Shown here piece after piece: positions 6,099-12,659 of a stretch of 12,659 bases of DNA. Source of the stretch: Alphaproteobacteria bacterium (lineage in GTDB: Bacteria; Pseudomonadota; Alphaproteobacteria; UBA3830); contig BNWE01000035.1 of the NCBI GenBank assembly GCA_025998595.1, positions 1-12,659 on the forward strand, given 5' to 3'. Position numbers and translations under genes: made by a program. The notes under the pieces were generated by a model. The model saw only the letters and a program-made list of their open reading frames with translations, did no database searches and was not told the origin of the DNA. The first letter of the stretch is position 1. Each line of letters opens with the position of its first letter.

Positions 6099-6779
6099 TT
6101 ACCGTGTGCTCGCAGGTTGTTTCTTATGACTAATCACCACGCGTTGCTTAAAAAGAGACCCTTGAGGTACAAGGTACAACTTCGGCTGCTTATGAGACTG
6201 CTGACTCAAGGAAGACTTCGGCTGCTTATGAGACTGCTGACTCAAGGAAGACTTCGGCTGCTTATGAGACTGCTGACTCAAGGAAGACTTCGACTGCTTA
6301 TGAGACTGCTGATTCAAGGAAGACTTCGATTGCTTATGAGATGCCGGAGATGGAGTCAGAAGAAACTTAAGTTGCTTACTCGATGAAGACAAACGCAGTG
6401 GTAACTTACAATGCACACGATGTCTGATGGACGGACTCAAAGAATTAGAAGACGTAGATTCAACCTCAGCTTGAGACGAACCAAAAAACGGATAGGATGC
6501 AACTACAACTTGAGACGGAGTGTCAACAGGATATGCTCCATTGTTATAACCAGACAAAACTTGCGGATTCGAAAAATTAGAAGAAAACACGGCTGTATCA
6601 GCAGAAGAAGTCGTAACCACAACAGAAGACCGCGCAAGACATTGACTAGTAACTCCGCTGGACGAACAATTACCAGATGGACTCGATGAAGAAACAAACA
6701 TTGGCAACTGATTCATAGCATCACAGGAAAAAGCACACAAAGAAACACAAAAGCTTATTGTAAGAGAAATTTTTCTCAT
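6099..6779 (-). CDS. Gene F: exported Ser-rich protein with basic 12-residue repeats
   Basis: The 226-residue product is unrecognised. A signal peptide (MRKISLTISFCVSLCAFSC, then a DA cut site) precedes MNQLPMFVSS, which parallels MDPWGGVFVS in gene G. Residues 22-144 are low-complexity and rich in Ser, Val and Pro, with YPVDTPS matching YPVETPS of gene G, and NSLSPS. Residues 145-200 are repeats of SHKQPKSSLSQQ. The tail LFKQRVVISHKKQPASTR is strongly basic. No known catalytic domain is seen; it looks largely disordered after export. The start at 6779 has GGAGG five bases upstream. Only 23 bases separate it from the gene G stop, so the two are probably co-transcribed. No terminator with a U-tract is visible downstream. 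Confidence 0.85.
   Translation of the reverse strand: MRKISLTISFCVSLCAFSCDAMNQLPMFVSSSSPSGNCSSSGVTSQCLARSSVVVTTSSADTAVFSSNFSNPQVLSGYNNGAYPVDTPSQVVVASYPFFGSSQAEVESTSSNSLSPSIRHRVHCKLPLRLSSSSKQLKFLLTPSPASHKQSKSSLNQQSHKQSKSSLSQQSHKQPKSSLSQQSHKQPKSSLSQQSHKQPKLYLVPQGSLFKQRVVISHKKQPASTR
6181..6348 (-). repeat. 36-bp in-frame tandem repeat inside gene F
   Basis: Units at 6181-6216, 6217-6252 and 6253-6288 are identical, 6289-6324 differs at two bases, and 6325-6348 is a diverged partial unit. Each encodes SHKQPKSSLSQQ or a variant (SHKQSKSSLNQQ at the N-terminal side). Identical DNA means very recent expansion. There are no spacers between units, so it is not a CRISPR array. Confidence 0.93.
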
Positions 6780-6810
6780 ATTTACCTCCAGAAAATAACA
6801 GACTAAAAAA
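6780..6810 (-). repeat. Leader repeat of genes F and G (copy before F)
   Basis: The bases before gene F, TTTAGTCTGTTATTTTCTGG then AGGTAAAT, match those before gene G (7388-7418) at about 28 of 31 positions. Similarity continues into the signal-peptide codons. The TAG that stops gene G lies inside this leader copy. Confidence 0.8.
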
Positions 6811-7387
6811 AAGACTTAGGACATGGACTCAAAGAATCGCTACCAACGACAGAAGACACAGTTCCAGCAGAAGATGGTGTTTCAACAGGATATTCTCCTG
6901 ATAACCAATTCGGTGATGAAGACTTGAGACTTGGACTCAAAGAACTATCATCATACACCTTGATAGGAGATATACTCCTAGGAAACATAGCTTCAACAGA
7001 AGATACACCTTTAGTAAGATCCACTGCCACAGCAGGGGACTCCGCAGGAAACTGACGTATAATCGCATTGGACTTAACATTAGGCGAACTTGGTAAAGAA
7101 ACAAATATGCCATCCCACGGATCCATATTTGAAGAAGACGAAATTTGTGGACTCAAAGAATTTTTATCAAACACTTTGGCAGGAGATGTACCTCTAGGAA
7201 ACACAACTCTAGTAGAGTCAATTGCTACAGAAGACGGCGCTATGGCAGGACATTTGGTCACATTAGGCAAGTTGCAGTTAGACGAACTTGGTAAAGAAAC
7301 AAATACACCACCCCACGGATCCATAGCATCACAGGAAAAAGAACAGAATAAAGCGCAAGCGCTTATGGTCAGAGAAATTTTTCTCAT
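6803..7387 (-). CDS. Gene G: exported Ser/Pro-rich protein with internal duplication
   Basis: The 194-residue product is unrecognised. Its signal peptide is MRKISLTISACALFCSFSC followed by a DA cut site, nearly that of gene F. The mature part contains two tandem copies of a 66 to 73-residue unit. Each starts MDPW-x-G-x-FVSLPSS (residues 22 and 88) and includes FPR-x-SP-x-KV and SLSP. A third, shorter part has YPVETPS and ends SLSPCPKSFF. The ATG at 7399 is the embedded ribosome-binding site region (ATGGAGG); the ATG at 7387 has GGAGG five bases before it and is preferred. It heads the G-F pair, with a candidate promoter at about 7443-7448. It lacks the basic repeat tail of gene F. Its stop codon lies in the duplicated leader of gene F, as if duplication truncated it. 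Confidence 0.83.
   Translation of the reverse strand: MRKISLTISACALFCSFSCDAMDPWGGVFVSLPSSSNCNLPNVTKCPAIAPSSVAIDSTRVVFPRGTSPAKVFDKNSLSPQISSSSNMDPWDGIFVSLPSSPNVKSNAIIRQFPAESPAVAVDLTKGVSSVEAMFPRSISPIKVYDDSSLSPSLKSSSPNWLSGEYPVETPSSAGTVSSVVGSDSLSPCPKSFF
6910..7324 (-). repeat. 198-bp internal tandem duplication in gene G
   Basis: The first copy begins at 7324 and the second at 7126, a 198-base offset. On the plus strand both begin with CCACGGATCCAT, with GAACTTGGTAAAGAAACAAA beside it in both. The second copy is a few residues longer (KGVSSVEAM). The copies have diverged at the protein level, so this is older than the 36-bp repeats in gene F. Confidence 0.8.
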
Positions 7388-7442
7388 ATTTACCTCCAAA
7401 AAATAATAGACTAAAAAGAAAATTTCGTACGTGCGCTAAAGT

Positions 7443-7448
7443 ATTATA
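7443..7448 (-). promoter_or_regulatory. Candidate -10 box for genes G-F within a small palindrome
   Basis: On the minus strand a perfect TATAAT lies 55 bases before the gene G start and is centred in the palindrome AAAGTATAATACTTT. No good -35 box is found at 16-18 bases, so either an activator or a regulator binding the palindrome may be involved. It lies in the 107-base gap after cysS, which shows no clear terminator. Confidence 0.45.
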
Positions 7449-7494
7449 CTTTTTTGGGAAATGCAATAGGCTAATAAAGATTTTTTTTATTTTT

Positions 7495-9141
7495 TTAGAT
7501 CGAACGCCATTTGGTACCATCTTTGGTATCTTCGATTTGAATGTTGTTATCCAGTAATCTTGCGCGAATTTCATCTGCTCGTTTGAAATCCTTTCGGGAT
7601 TTTGCCTCTTGCCGTTCGGAAATCAATTGCTGGATTTCATTTTCATCCATTCCAGACAGATTACTTTTGAACCAGGAATTGCAGCTTTTCTGAAGTAGTC
7701 CCAGGACATCTGCTTCGCTTCGCAGGAGATCACACAACTCATTAATTTCGTTTTGATCAGAGCTTTTGTATATTCTATCGGCGATATCATGAAGATACTT
7801 TAGCGCAAGTGGAGTATTCAAATTCGCACAAAGTGCGTGCCGCACAGGCGTTAATGCTTCGCTACCTTCCGAATGGTATGCAGACTGTATCTGCAATGCC
7901 GAAGATGTATCGTTATTCTTCTGGATCCCTACGTCGCTACGCTCCTCTGGATGACGAGAAACATAAAAATCACCGTCATTCAGAGACTCGGAGGGCCGTA
8001 GGAATCCAGCGGTTGCACCACATGCGTTTTCTGGTTGTTGCAGCACATGCATCACTTCTGCTGATACAGCTTCAACGTTGCAATTACAGTCTGCATACTT
8101 TTTGGAAGATACAGAAGCAGAAAATGGATCCAACGTCACGTTTGCGTCACGCTGGAGAGCACCGTACAATCTGTTTAGAGATTGCAGAGATTGAGTAACT
8201 GCCTGATCTGTCCAGTTCAATGTCTTCTGATAATGGGCACTTAGCAGAACATATCGTATTACCTCTCCATCGTATTTTTTCAAAATATCGTCCAGAGAGA
8301 TGATATTTCTCAGCGACTTGGACATCTTTTGATTATCCACCAGCAGCATTCCGTTATGAATCCAATATTTGGCCATAAGACATCCGAAGGCTCCGAAATT
8401 CTGCGCCAATTCGTTCTCGTGGTGCGGAAACATCAGATCCTGACCACCGCCGTGAATATCAAACTGTTCGCCCAGATATTTGTGACTCATGGCCGAGCAT
8501 TCGATGTGCCATCCGGGGCGACCATCACCGTATTTGCTGCTCCAAGAAGGATCATTTGCTTCCGACGGTTTCCAGAGAACGAAATCCATAGGATCTTCTT
8601 TGTACGCTGCAATTTCTACGCGACTTCCAGCAATCATGTCATCAAGGCTTCTCTTGGAAAGCATCCCATATTGAGACAGTTTCTTTACTCGAAACAGCAC
8701 GTGACCTTCTGCTTCATATGCGAATCCATTTTCTATTAATTTTTCTATGATCTCCAGCATTTCAGCAATGTGATTTGTAGCTCTCGGCTCATGAGTAACC
8801 GGCAACACATTGAGTAATTTTAAGTTTTTGTGAAACTCCTCGGTTACGGCAGTCGTTAATTCACCAATGGAGATATTTTCTGCTTTTGCTTTCTCATTGA
8901 TTTTATCGTCTACATCTGTGATATTTCTAACATAAGTGACATTGTTATCATACAGACGCTTAAGCAAGCGATACATAACATCGAACACAATCAGAGGGCG
9001 AGCGTTTCCTATGTGTGGACTTGCATAAACCGTTGGACCACACAAGTATAAGCGAACGTTTTTTTCGTCAATTGGAGTGAAATCTTCCAGAGAATTGGAT
9101 AGTGAATTATAAAGCTTCAGCTTCGCAACAGGTTTATTCAT
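7495..9141 (-). CDS. cysS: Cysteinyl-tRNA synthetase with a repeat-derived insertion
   Basis: This enzyme attaches cysteine to tRNA-Cys in the cytoplasm. The product has 548 residues, against about 460 for the usual family member. The class I motifs are intact: HIGN (43-46) and KMSKS (272-276). The zinc ligands C34, C215, H240 and E244 have the E. coli spacing. After SLNRLYGALQ the sequence departs from the family until LCANLNTPLALKYLHDIA (equivalent to the FNTPEAL region). Residues about 343-432 between them are encoded by repeat DNA, including RHPEERSDVGIQ from an 89-bp palindrome. The frame stays open, and the C-terminal anticodon-binding region continues normally to residue 548. The insertion falls at the start of the helical domain, away from the catalytic core. 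The ATG overlaps the gltX stop (ATGA). Confidence 0.97.
   Translation of the reverse strand: MNKPVAKLKLYNSLSNSLEDFTPIDEKNVRLYLCGPTVYASPHIGNARPLIVFDVMYRLLKRLYDNNVTYVRNITDVDDKINEKAKAENISIGELTTAVTEEFHKNLKLLNVLPVTHEPRATNHIAEMLEIIEKLIENGFAYEAEGHVLFRVKKLSQYGMLSKRSLDDMIAGSRVEIAAYKEDPMDFVLWKPSEANDPSWSSKYGDGRPGWHIECSAMSHKYLGEQFDIHGGGQDLMFPHHENELAQNFGAFGCLMAKYWIHNGMLLVDNQKMSKSLRNIISLDDILKKYDGEVIRYVLLSAHYQKTLNWTDQAVTQSLQSLNRLYGALQRDANVTLDPFSASVSSKKYADCNCNVEAVSAEVMHVLQQPENACGATAGFLRPSESLNDGDFYVSRHPEERSDVGIQKNNDTSSALQIQSAYHSEGSEALTPVRHALCANLNTPLALKYLHDIADRIYKSSDQNEINELCDLLRSEADVLGLLQKSCNSWFKSNLSGMDENEIQQLISERQEAKSRKDFKRADEIRARLLDNNIQIEDTKDGTKWRSI
7848..8115. repeat. Composite inverted repeat inserted in cysS
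   Basis: Two outer arms (about 7848-7915 and 8010-8115) are both related to the gltX insertion, but in opposite orientations. The plus-strand left arm GCGTTAATGCTTCGCTACC parallels gltX at 9383-9402. The right arm GGTTGCACCACATGCGTT and GCTGATACAGCTTCAACGTT parallel the complement of gltX 9474-9425. The RPE-like palindrome lies between them. The total of about 268 bp equals the surplus codons of this CysRS. Boundaries are approximate. Confidence 0.65.
7921..8009. repeat. RPE-like palindromic element inside cysS
   Basis: Arms at 7921-7956 and 7974-8009 are inverted repeats with about 28 of 36 matches around a 17-base spacer. Both arms begin or end with CTGGAT-x-CCTACG and TGACG. It is translated in the cysS frame (residues 378-407) without a stop. 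The same element, in the opposite orientation, is intergenic at 5961-6047. Confidence 0.88.
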
Positions 9142-10583
9142 TTGAGAACTTCCATACTTTTTTCTATCCTGCGTTTTATGCGATCATATCCCATGAGATT
9201 TGTGATTTTTCTCAATTCCGGCCCGTGTTCTACTCCCGTAAGCACAATTCGAATGGGATGGAATAAATCCTTTCCTTTTTTCCCAGATACTTTTTTTAGA
9301 TTCGCTATCCAATCGTCAAAGTCAAAAGGATCGGTGAGACAATCAAGCATTTGTGCCAACGTGACGGTGTCTGCGACACTCGCGCTAATGCTATCGCTGC
9401 CTTCTGAAACGTGTGCGAGATGTGACTGCAACGTTGGATCTGAATCAGCATGAGTAACGCACGTGGTGCAACCACCGTCATGCTGATAGAAAATATCATA
9501 CCAAAAAACAGCATCTTGGATGGTATTGATGTTTCCCCGAATGGTATCCCAAAATTCTTCCGAAACATTAGATATATTCTCCAGTTTAAGCTGCCGAAGA
9601 TCCTCTTTTACATCTTCAAATGATTTTTCACTCAGAACTTTTCTACTCAATTGCTTCAAATCATCCAGATAGAACTTTGACGAAGCAGGACTCATTTTCT
9701 CAAAACTAAATTTTTCAATTAGGGTATCGATAGTGTCATTTGGATCCAAATTATTGGATGTCCCCAGCGTTGCGAGAAAATTAAATATAGCTTCCGGCAG
9801 AATGCCATCTTTCCTCATATTGCATATGCTAAAAGATGAGCCAACTCTCTTGGATACTTCTTGACCATCCGGAGAAGACATCAGTGGAATATGGCCAAAT
9901 TCAGGACTACCGCCGCAAATTGCCGTAAATATATCTATCTGGGTTGCGGTATTCGTCACATGATCGTCTCCGCGAATGATGTGAGTTATACCCATGTCTA
10001 TGTCGTCTACCACGGATGCAAAAGTATAGACAAACGATCCGTCCGGTTTTATCAGAATTGGATCACTTACGCTATTCAGTGGAATGGAAATTTTTCCGTG
10101 CACCAGATCGTTCCATTCGACGGACTTCGTATCATCCAATTTAAAACGCCAATAGGGTTTTACTCCATTGCTTTCCAATTGTTTTTTTTGGTCATCACTC
10201 AGATGGAGAGACGCTCTATCATATACCGGCGGAATTCCACTCATGGCCTGCGCTTTTTTCTTCAGAGCAAGCTCTTCCTTTGTTTCGTAGCATGGATATA
10301 CTCTTCCAATATTTTTCAGATGTTCCATGGTAGGAATATACCTGTTAATTCGCTCTGATTGTCTATAGAACTCGTCCCAAGTTATGCCAAGCCATGTGAG
10401 ATCCTCCAGTATTAGCTTTTCCGATTCCAGAGTCGATCTTTCGACATCCGTATCGTCAATTCTCAGAACAAAAACGCCATTATTCTTTTTCGCGAAAAGA
10501 TAATTTAAAACAGCAATTCTTATGTTGCCCGCATGGAGGTATCCGGTCGGGGATGGAGCAAATCTTACTTTTACTTTTTTCAT
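9138..10583 (-). CDS. gltX: Glutamyl-tRNA synthetase, GltX1 type, with a short repeat-derived insertion
   Basis: The 481-residue class I synthetase charges tRNA with glutamate. FAPSPTGYLHAGNIR (8-22) carries the HIGH-type motif as HAGN, and EVSKRVGSS (242-250) is the KMSKS-type loop. IDDTDVERS, YPCYETKEEL, PPVYDRASL and DDIDMGITHIIRGDDH are family blocks. These, with GNIR and SKRVG, resemble rickettsial GltX1 more than GltX2 from memory. If so, a second gltX is expected elsewhere, and one of the two may charge tRNA-Gln for amidation; this is inference. Residues about 366-400 (QHDGGCTTCVTHADSD and on) form an extra segment encoded by palindromic DNA related to the cysS insertion. The start at 10583 overlaps the rne stop (ATGA), and the stop overlaps the cysS start the same way. 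Confidence 0.96.
   Translation of the reverse strand: MKKVKVRFAPSPTGYLHAGNIRIAVLNYLFAKKNNGVFVLRIDDTDVERSTLESEKLILEDLTWLGITWDEFYRQSERINRYIPTMEHLKNIGRVYPCYETKEELALKKKAQAMSGIPPVYDRASLHLSDDQKKQLESNGVKPYWRFKLDDTKSVEWNDLVHGKISIPLNSVSDPILIKPDGSFVYTFASVVDDIDMGITHIIRGDDHVTNTATQIDIFTAICGGSPEFGHIPLMSSPDGQEVSKRVGSSFSICNMRKDGILPEAIFNFLATLGTSNNLDPNDTIDTLIEKFSFEKMSPASSKFYLDDLKQLSRKVLSEKSFEDVKEDLRQLKLENISNVSEEFWDTIRGNINTIQDAVFWYDIFYQHDGGCTTCVTHADSDPTLQSHLAHVSEGSDSISASVADTVTLAQMLDCLTDPFDFDDWIANLKKVSGKKGKDLFHPIRIVLTGVEHGPELRKITNLMGYDRIKRRIEKSMEVLK
9384..9487. repeat. Palindromic element inserted in gltX
   Basis: ATCAGCATGA (9444-9453) and TCATGCTGAT (9478-9487) are perfect 10-bp inverted repeats. A nested hairpin, GTGGT (9463-9467) and ACCAC (9471-9475), lies between. 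The neighbouring 9384-9443 resembles cysS 7848-7906 at roughly 75 percent by eye. The whole is open in the gltX frame and accounts for its surplus residues near position 366-400. Confidence 0.7.
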
Positions 10584-12659
10584 CTTACATTCTCATCAAC
10601 TGGTTTTTTTATTAATTTCTTCCACCAGCCATTTCTGCCTTTTTTTTGGCGCGGTTCCCCAAGTGCTTCTTTCATTTTCTCAGACTCTAGTTCGGTTTCT
10701 TTATAGAAATACGATCCCACAAACTGTGCCAACTCCCTTTGCTTTTCTGTAATTATCAGTCCGTATCCTTCTTTTATTAGACTACTGTCAATTACTGGAA
10801 TGTTACCGGCCGTACTCAGTAGATTATCATTTGGACTGGTGGAGTGTCCAGACGTCACTTTTGCCGCTTCCGTTTTTTCCGTACTACTAGCTTCTTCTTT
10901 TTCCGCAGATGCATGCTTTGATCTGGAGTGGGATTTGTTTCTTCTTTGGGTGTTCTTGTTCTCTTTTTTCTTTTCAGTTTTTATCTCTGCAGTTTTCGCT
11001 TCGGCAGCCCCCCCTGGATTACCTTCGGCAGGCTTCTCGTTCGAAGCATCTTTTTTCTTTACGTTTACGCTGAATACTTTTTTCGGAGCATGTTCATTGT
11101 TTTTTGACGGTGAAGTCTCGCCAGAATCATTGGGTGCCGAAGTGGTGGCAGGGTGTGCAGGAGAACGTCTGTTGTTTCTACCTCTCCGATTTTTTATATT
11201 CATAACTGTTGATGGACTTGTTGCTGCATCCGTAGGCGCTTCTGGAGACTCTGTCGGTGTAGCAACTTCTATAGATACAACTTCTGCTGGTACAGCAGCT
11301 TCCAGAGGCGCCGCTTCAGCTGATGCAATTTCAGAGGAATCTGCTACAGCAGCGTCTTCGCTATGTTCTACCGCTCCATGAATTGTTCCACCGGTGGAAT
11401 ACCGTCTCTTGTGTGCATTTCCTTGTGATGGCGATTTTTCAGCGGTAGAAGCACTGCCGACTTCGTCGGTACCGGAGGAGACTGTTTTTACAACCTGAGC
11501 GATCTTGAAATCAGTTGCCGCAATACTGGAATCTATGTTGAAATTAATCTTCAGGCCTCTACTTTCAATACTGGCTATGAATGCTCTCTTGTTGTTGAGC
11601 AGATACAGAGCGACGTCAGTTGAAAGTGTTACGGTTACTTCACTCAAATCCATTGCAGAACACGCTTCTTCTATTTTTCTCAATATCTGAAGGGCGATGG
11701 ATTCATCTGACCATATGACTCCACTTCCGTTGCAGTGTGGACAGGTTATCATATTTGCTTCCGCAATACTGGAACGCATACGCTGTCGAGAAAATTCCAG
11801 CAGACCAAAGTTACTTATTACTCCGACTTGAATTTTCGCTTTATCTTCCCGAAGAGATTCTCGCAGAAGTCGTTCCACTTGAGAATTATTGCGCTTTTCT
11901 TCCATATCAATGAAGTCGACCACTATTAACCCGGCCAAATCCCGAAGACGACATTGCCTTGCCACTTCCACAGCGGCTTCTAGATTGGTCTTGAGAGCTG
12001 TGCCAGCAACATTTCGCTCGCGGGTGGATTTGCCGGAGTTAACGTCTATGGAAATCAAAGCTTCCGTAGTGTTTATCACCAGATACCCGCCGGACGGAAG
12101 ATCAACACGCGTGGAATAAATCTGATTGATCTGATCGTTTATATTATATTTGCTGAATATTGGAACCTTGGGGTCCTTATATTGTATGATTTTCTTTGAA
12201 TGACTCGGCATAAGTTTCTTGACGAAGTTTTTTGCGATTTTATAGCCCTCTTCCCCCTCGATTATTATGGATTCTATATCCCGCGAATAGAGATCACGGA
12301 TAGCTCTTTTTATGATGCTAGCCTCCTCGTATATCAGACATGGAGCCGTCGACTTCAGTGTTATATCGCGAATTTCATCCCATAATTTTTTAAGATAATC
12401 AAAATCCTTTTTTATTTCCGTTTTGGATCGCCCGATTCCAGCGGTGCGAACTACAGTGCTTCCATTTTCTATGTGCAAATCAGAAACTATAGACTTCAAC
12501 TTTTCCCTATCGGAAGGATTTGATACTTTTCGAGAAACGCCGCTTCCTTTGGACATGTTCGGCATTAGTACGCAATATCTTCCGGCGAGAGAAATATATG
12601 TGGTAAGCGTAGCTCCCTTGTTTCCGCGCTCTTCCTTAGTAACCTGTACAAGCATTATC
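10580..12659 (-). CDS. rne: Ribonuclease E/G family protein, 5' end cut by window edge
   Basis: The visible 692 codons lack roughly the first 100 residues by comparison with E. coli RNase E; the frame stays open to the window edge. The first visible ATG (12655) falls inside the S1 RNA-binding domain (VQVTKEERGNKGATLTTYIS) and is not the true start. Numbering from it, the catalytic metal ligand D204 (ISIDVNSGK) and D247 (IVVDFIDM) are 43 apart, and the zinc-link CPHC (305-308) follows 58 residues later, exactly as in E. coli. RNase E/G starts mRNA decay and processes rRNA and tRNA precursors. Residues about 390-630 are low-complexity Ala/Glu/Ser/Lys-rich, with basic patches (KNRRGRNNRR, RRNKSHSRSKH), like the disordered scaffold tail of RNase E. 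The end has GWWKKLIKKP, a tryptophan-containing C-terminus like those of other alphaproteobacterial RNase E proteins from memory. It heads the visible rne-gltX-cysS operon. Confidence 0.95.
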   Translation of the reverse strand, partial: IMLVQVTKEERGNKGATLTTYISLAGRYCVLMPNMSKGSGVSRKVSNPSDREKLKSIVSDLHIENGSTVVRTAGIGRSKTEIKKDFDYLKKLWDEIRDITLKSTAPCLIYEEASIIKRAIRDLYSRDIESIIIEGEEGYKIAKNFVKKLMPSHSKKIIQYKDPKVPIFSKYNINDQINQIYSTRVDLPSGGYLVINTTEALISIDVNSGKSTRERNVAGTALKTNLEAAVEVARQCRLRDLAGLIVVDFIDMEEKRNNSQVERLLRESLREDKAKIQVGVISNFGLLEFSRQRMRSSIAEANMITCPHCNGSGVIWSDESIALQILRKIEEACSAMDLSEVTVTLSTDVALYLLNNKRAFIASIESRGLKINFNIDSSIAATDFKIAQVVKTVSSGTDEVGSASTAEKSPSQGNAHKRRYSTGGTIHGAVEHSEDAAVADSSEIASAEAAPLEAAVPAEVVSIEVATPTESPEAPTDAATSPSTVMNIKNRRGRNNRRSPAHPATTSAPNDSGETSPSKNNEHAPKKVFSVNVKKKDASNEKPAEGNPGGAAEAKTAEIKTEKKKENKNTQRRNKSHSRSKHASAEKEEASSTEKTEAAKVTSGHSTSPNDNLLSTAGNIPVIDSSLIKEGYGLIITEKQRELAQFVGSYFYKETELESEKMKEALGEPRQKKGRNGWWKKLIKKPVDENVR

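Noticed and set aside
6181..6348. Possible CRISPR array
   Set aside because: The 36-bp units are directly adjacent without spacers and are translated in frame as part of gene F.
6117..6386. Plus-strand frame reading LLMRLLTQGRLR repeats
   Set aside because: Antisense shadow of the gene F tandem repeat, with no ribosome-binding site or promoter.
6099..7387. Lipoprotein signal in genes F and G (Cys near the cut site)
   Set aside because: The residues before the cysteine (FS-C) do not form a lipobox; CDA fits signal peptidase I better.
7329..7574. Minus-strand frame spanning the cysS-gene G junction
   Set aside because: It overlaps the real cysS end in another frame and reads through the gene G promoter region; no start signal.
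10800..11381. 193-residue plus-strand frame opposite the rne tail
   Set aside because: Antisense of the Ala/Glu-rich low-complexity tail of RNase E, which leaves the opposite strand open by composition.

Overview
This is a moderately AT-rich bacterial window in which every supported gene lies on the minus strand. The likely source is an intracellular alphaproteobacterium, Rickettsiales-like or possibly Holosporales. The reasons are that the glutamyl-tRNA synthetase resembles the rickettsial GltX1 type from memory, palindromic repeats are inserted in frame inside aminoacyl-tRNA synthetase genes in the manner of Rickettsia palindromic elements, and lineage-specific secreted paralogs sit between conserved blocks. 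The assignment is inference; no database search was possible.

Read in the direction of transcription (right to left), the first block is rne (RNase E/G, 5' end cut off by the window) - gltX - cysS. Both junctions are 4-base ATGA start/stop overlaps, which indicates one operon. Both synthetases carry extra in-frame segments made of repeat DNA. cysS has about 90 extra residues (about 7848-8115) containing an 89-bp palindrome. gltX has about 35 extra residues (about 9384-9487) made of related sequence. A second copy of the cysS palindrome lies between genes at 5961-6047.

The middle block (1224-7387) holds seven codirectional genes for predicted exported proteins of unknown function, in two signal-peptide families. 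Genes G and F (6803-7387, 6099-6779) are Ser/Pro-rich paralogs. F ends in a basic 12-residue tandem repeat and G has a 198-bp internal duplication. Genes E, D, C, B and A (4339-5784, 3464-4231, 2635-3231, 1871-2455, 1224-1646) share a signal peptide, a leader with an embedded GGAG ribosome-binding site, and an apparent TTGACA promoter each. E and D share an N-terminal domain and a charged coiled-coil linker, but end in Sel1-like repeats (E) or a two-helix membrane segment (D). C, B and A are small secreted proteins with a common C-terminal motif around G-R/M-F-x-F. Two alternating 3' elements (a hairpin-plus-U-tract terminator after B and D, and a different hairpin after A and C) suggest duplication of a two-gene unit.

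The last block (1-968) is the start of the str operon, rpsL - rpsG - fusA (fusA cut off after 37 codons). A near-consensus promoter sits at 1052-1080. The housekeeping blocks are ordinary. The secreted-protein array and the repeat-driven synthetase insertions are the parts worth attention.
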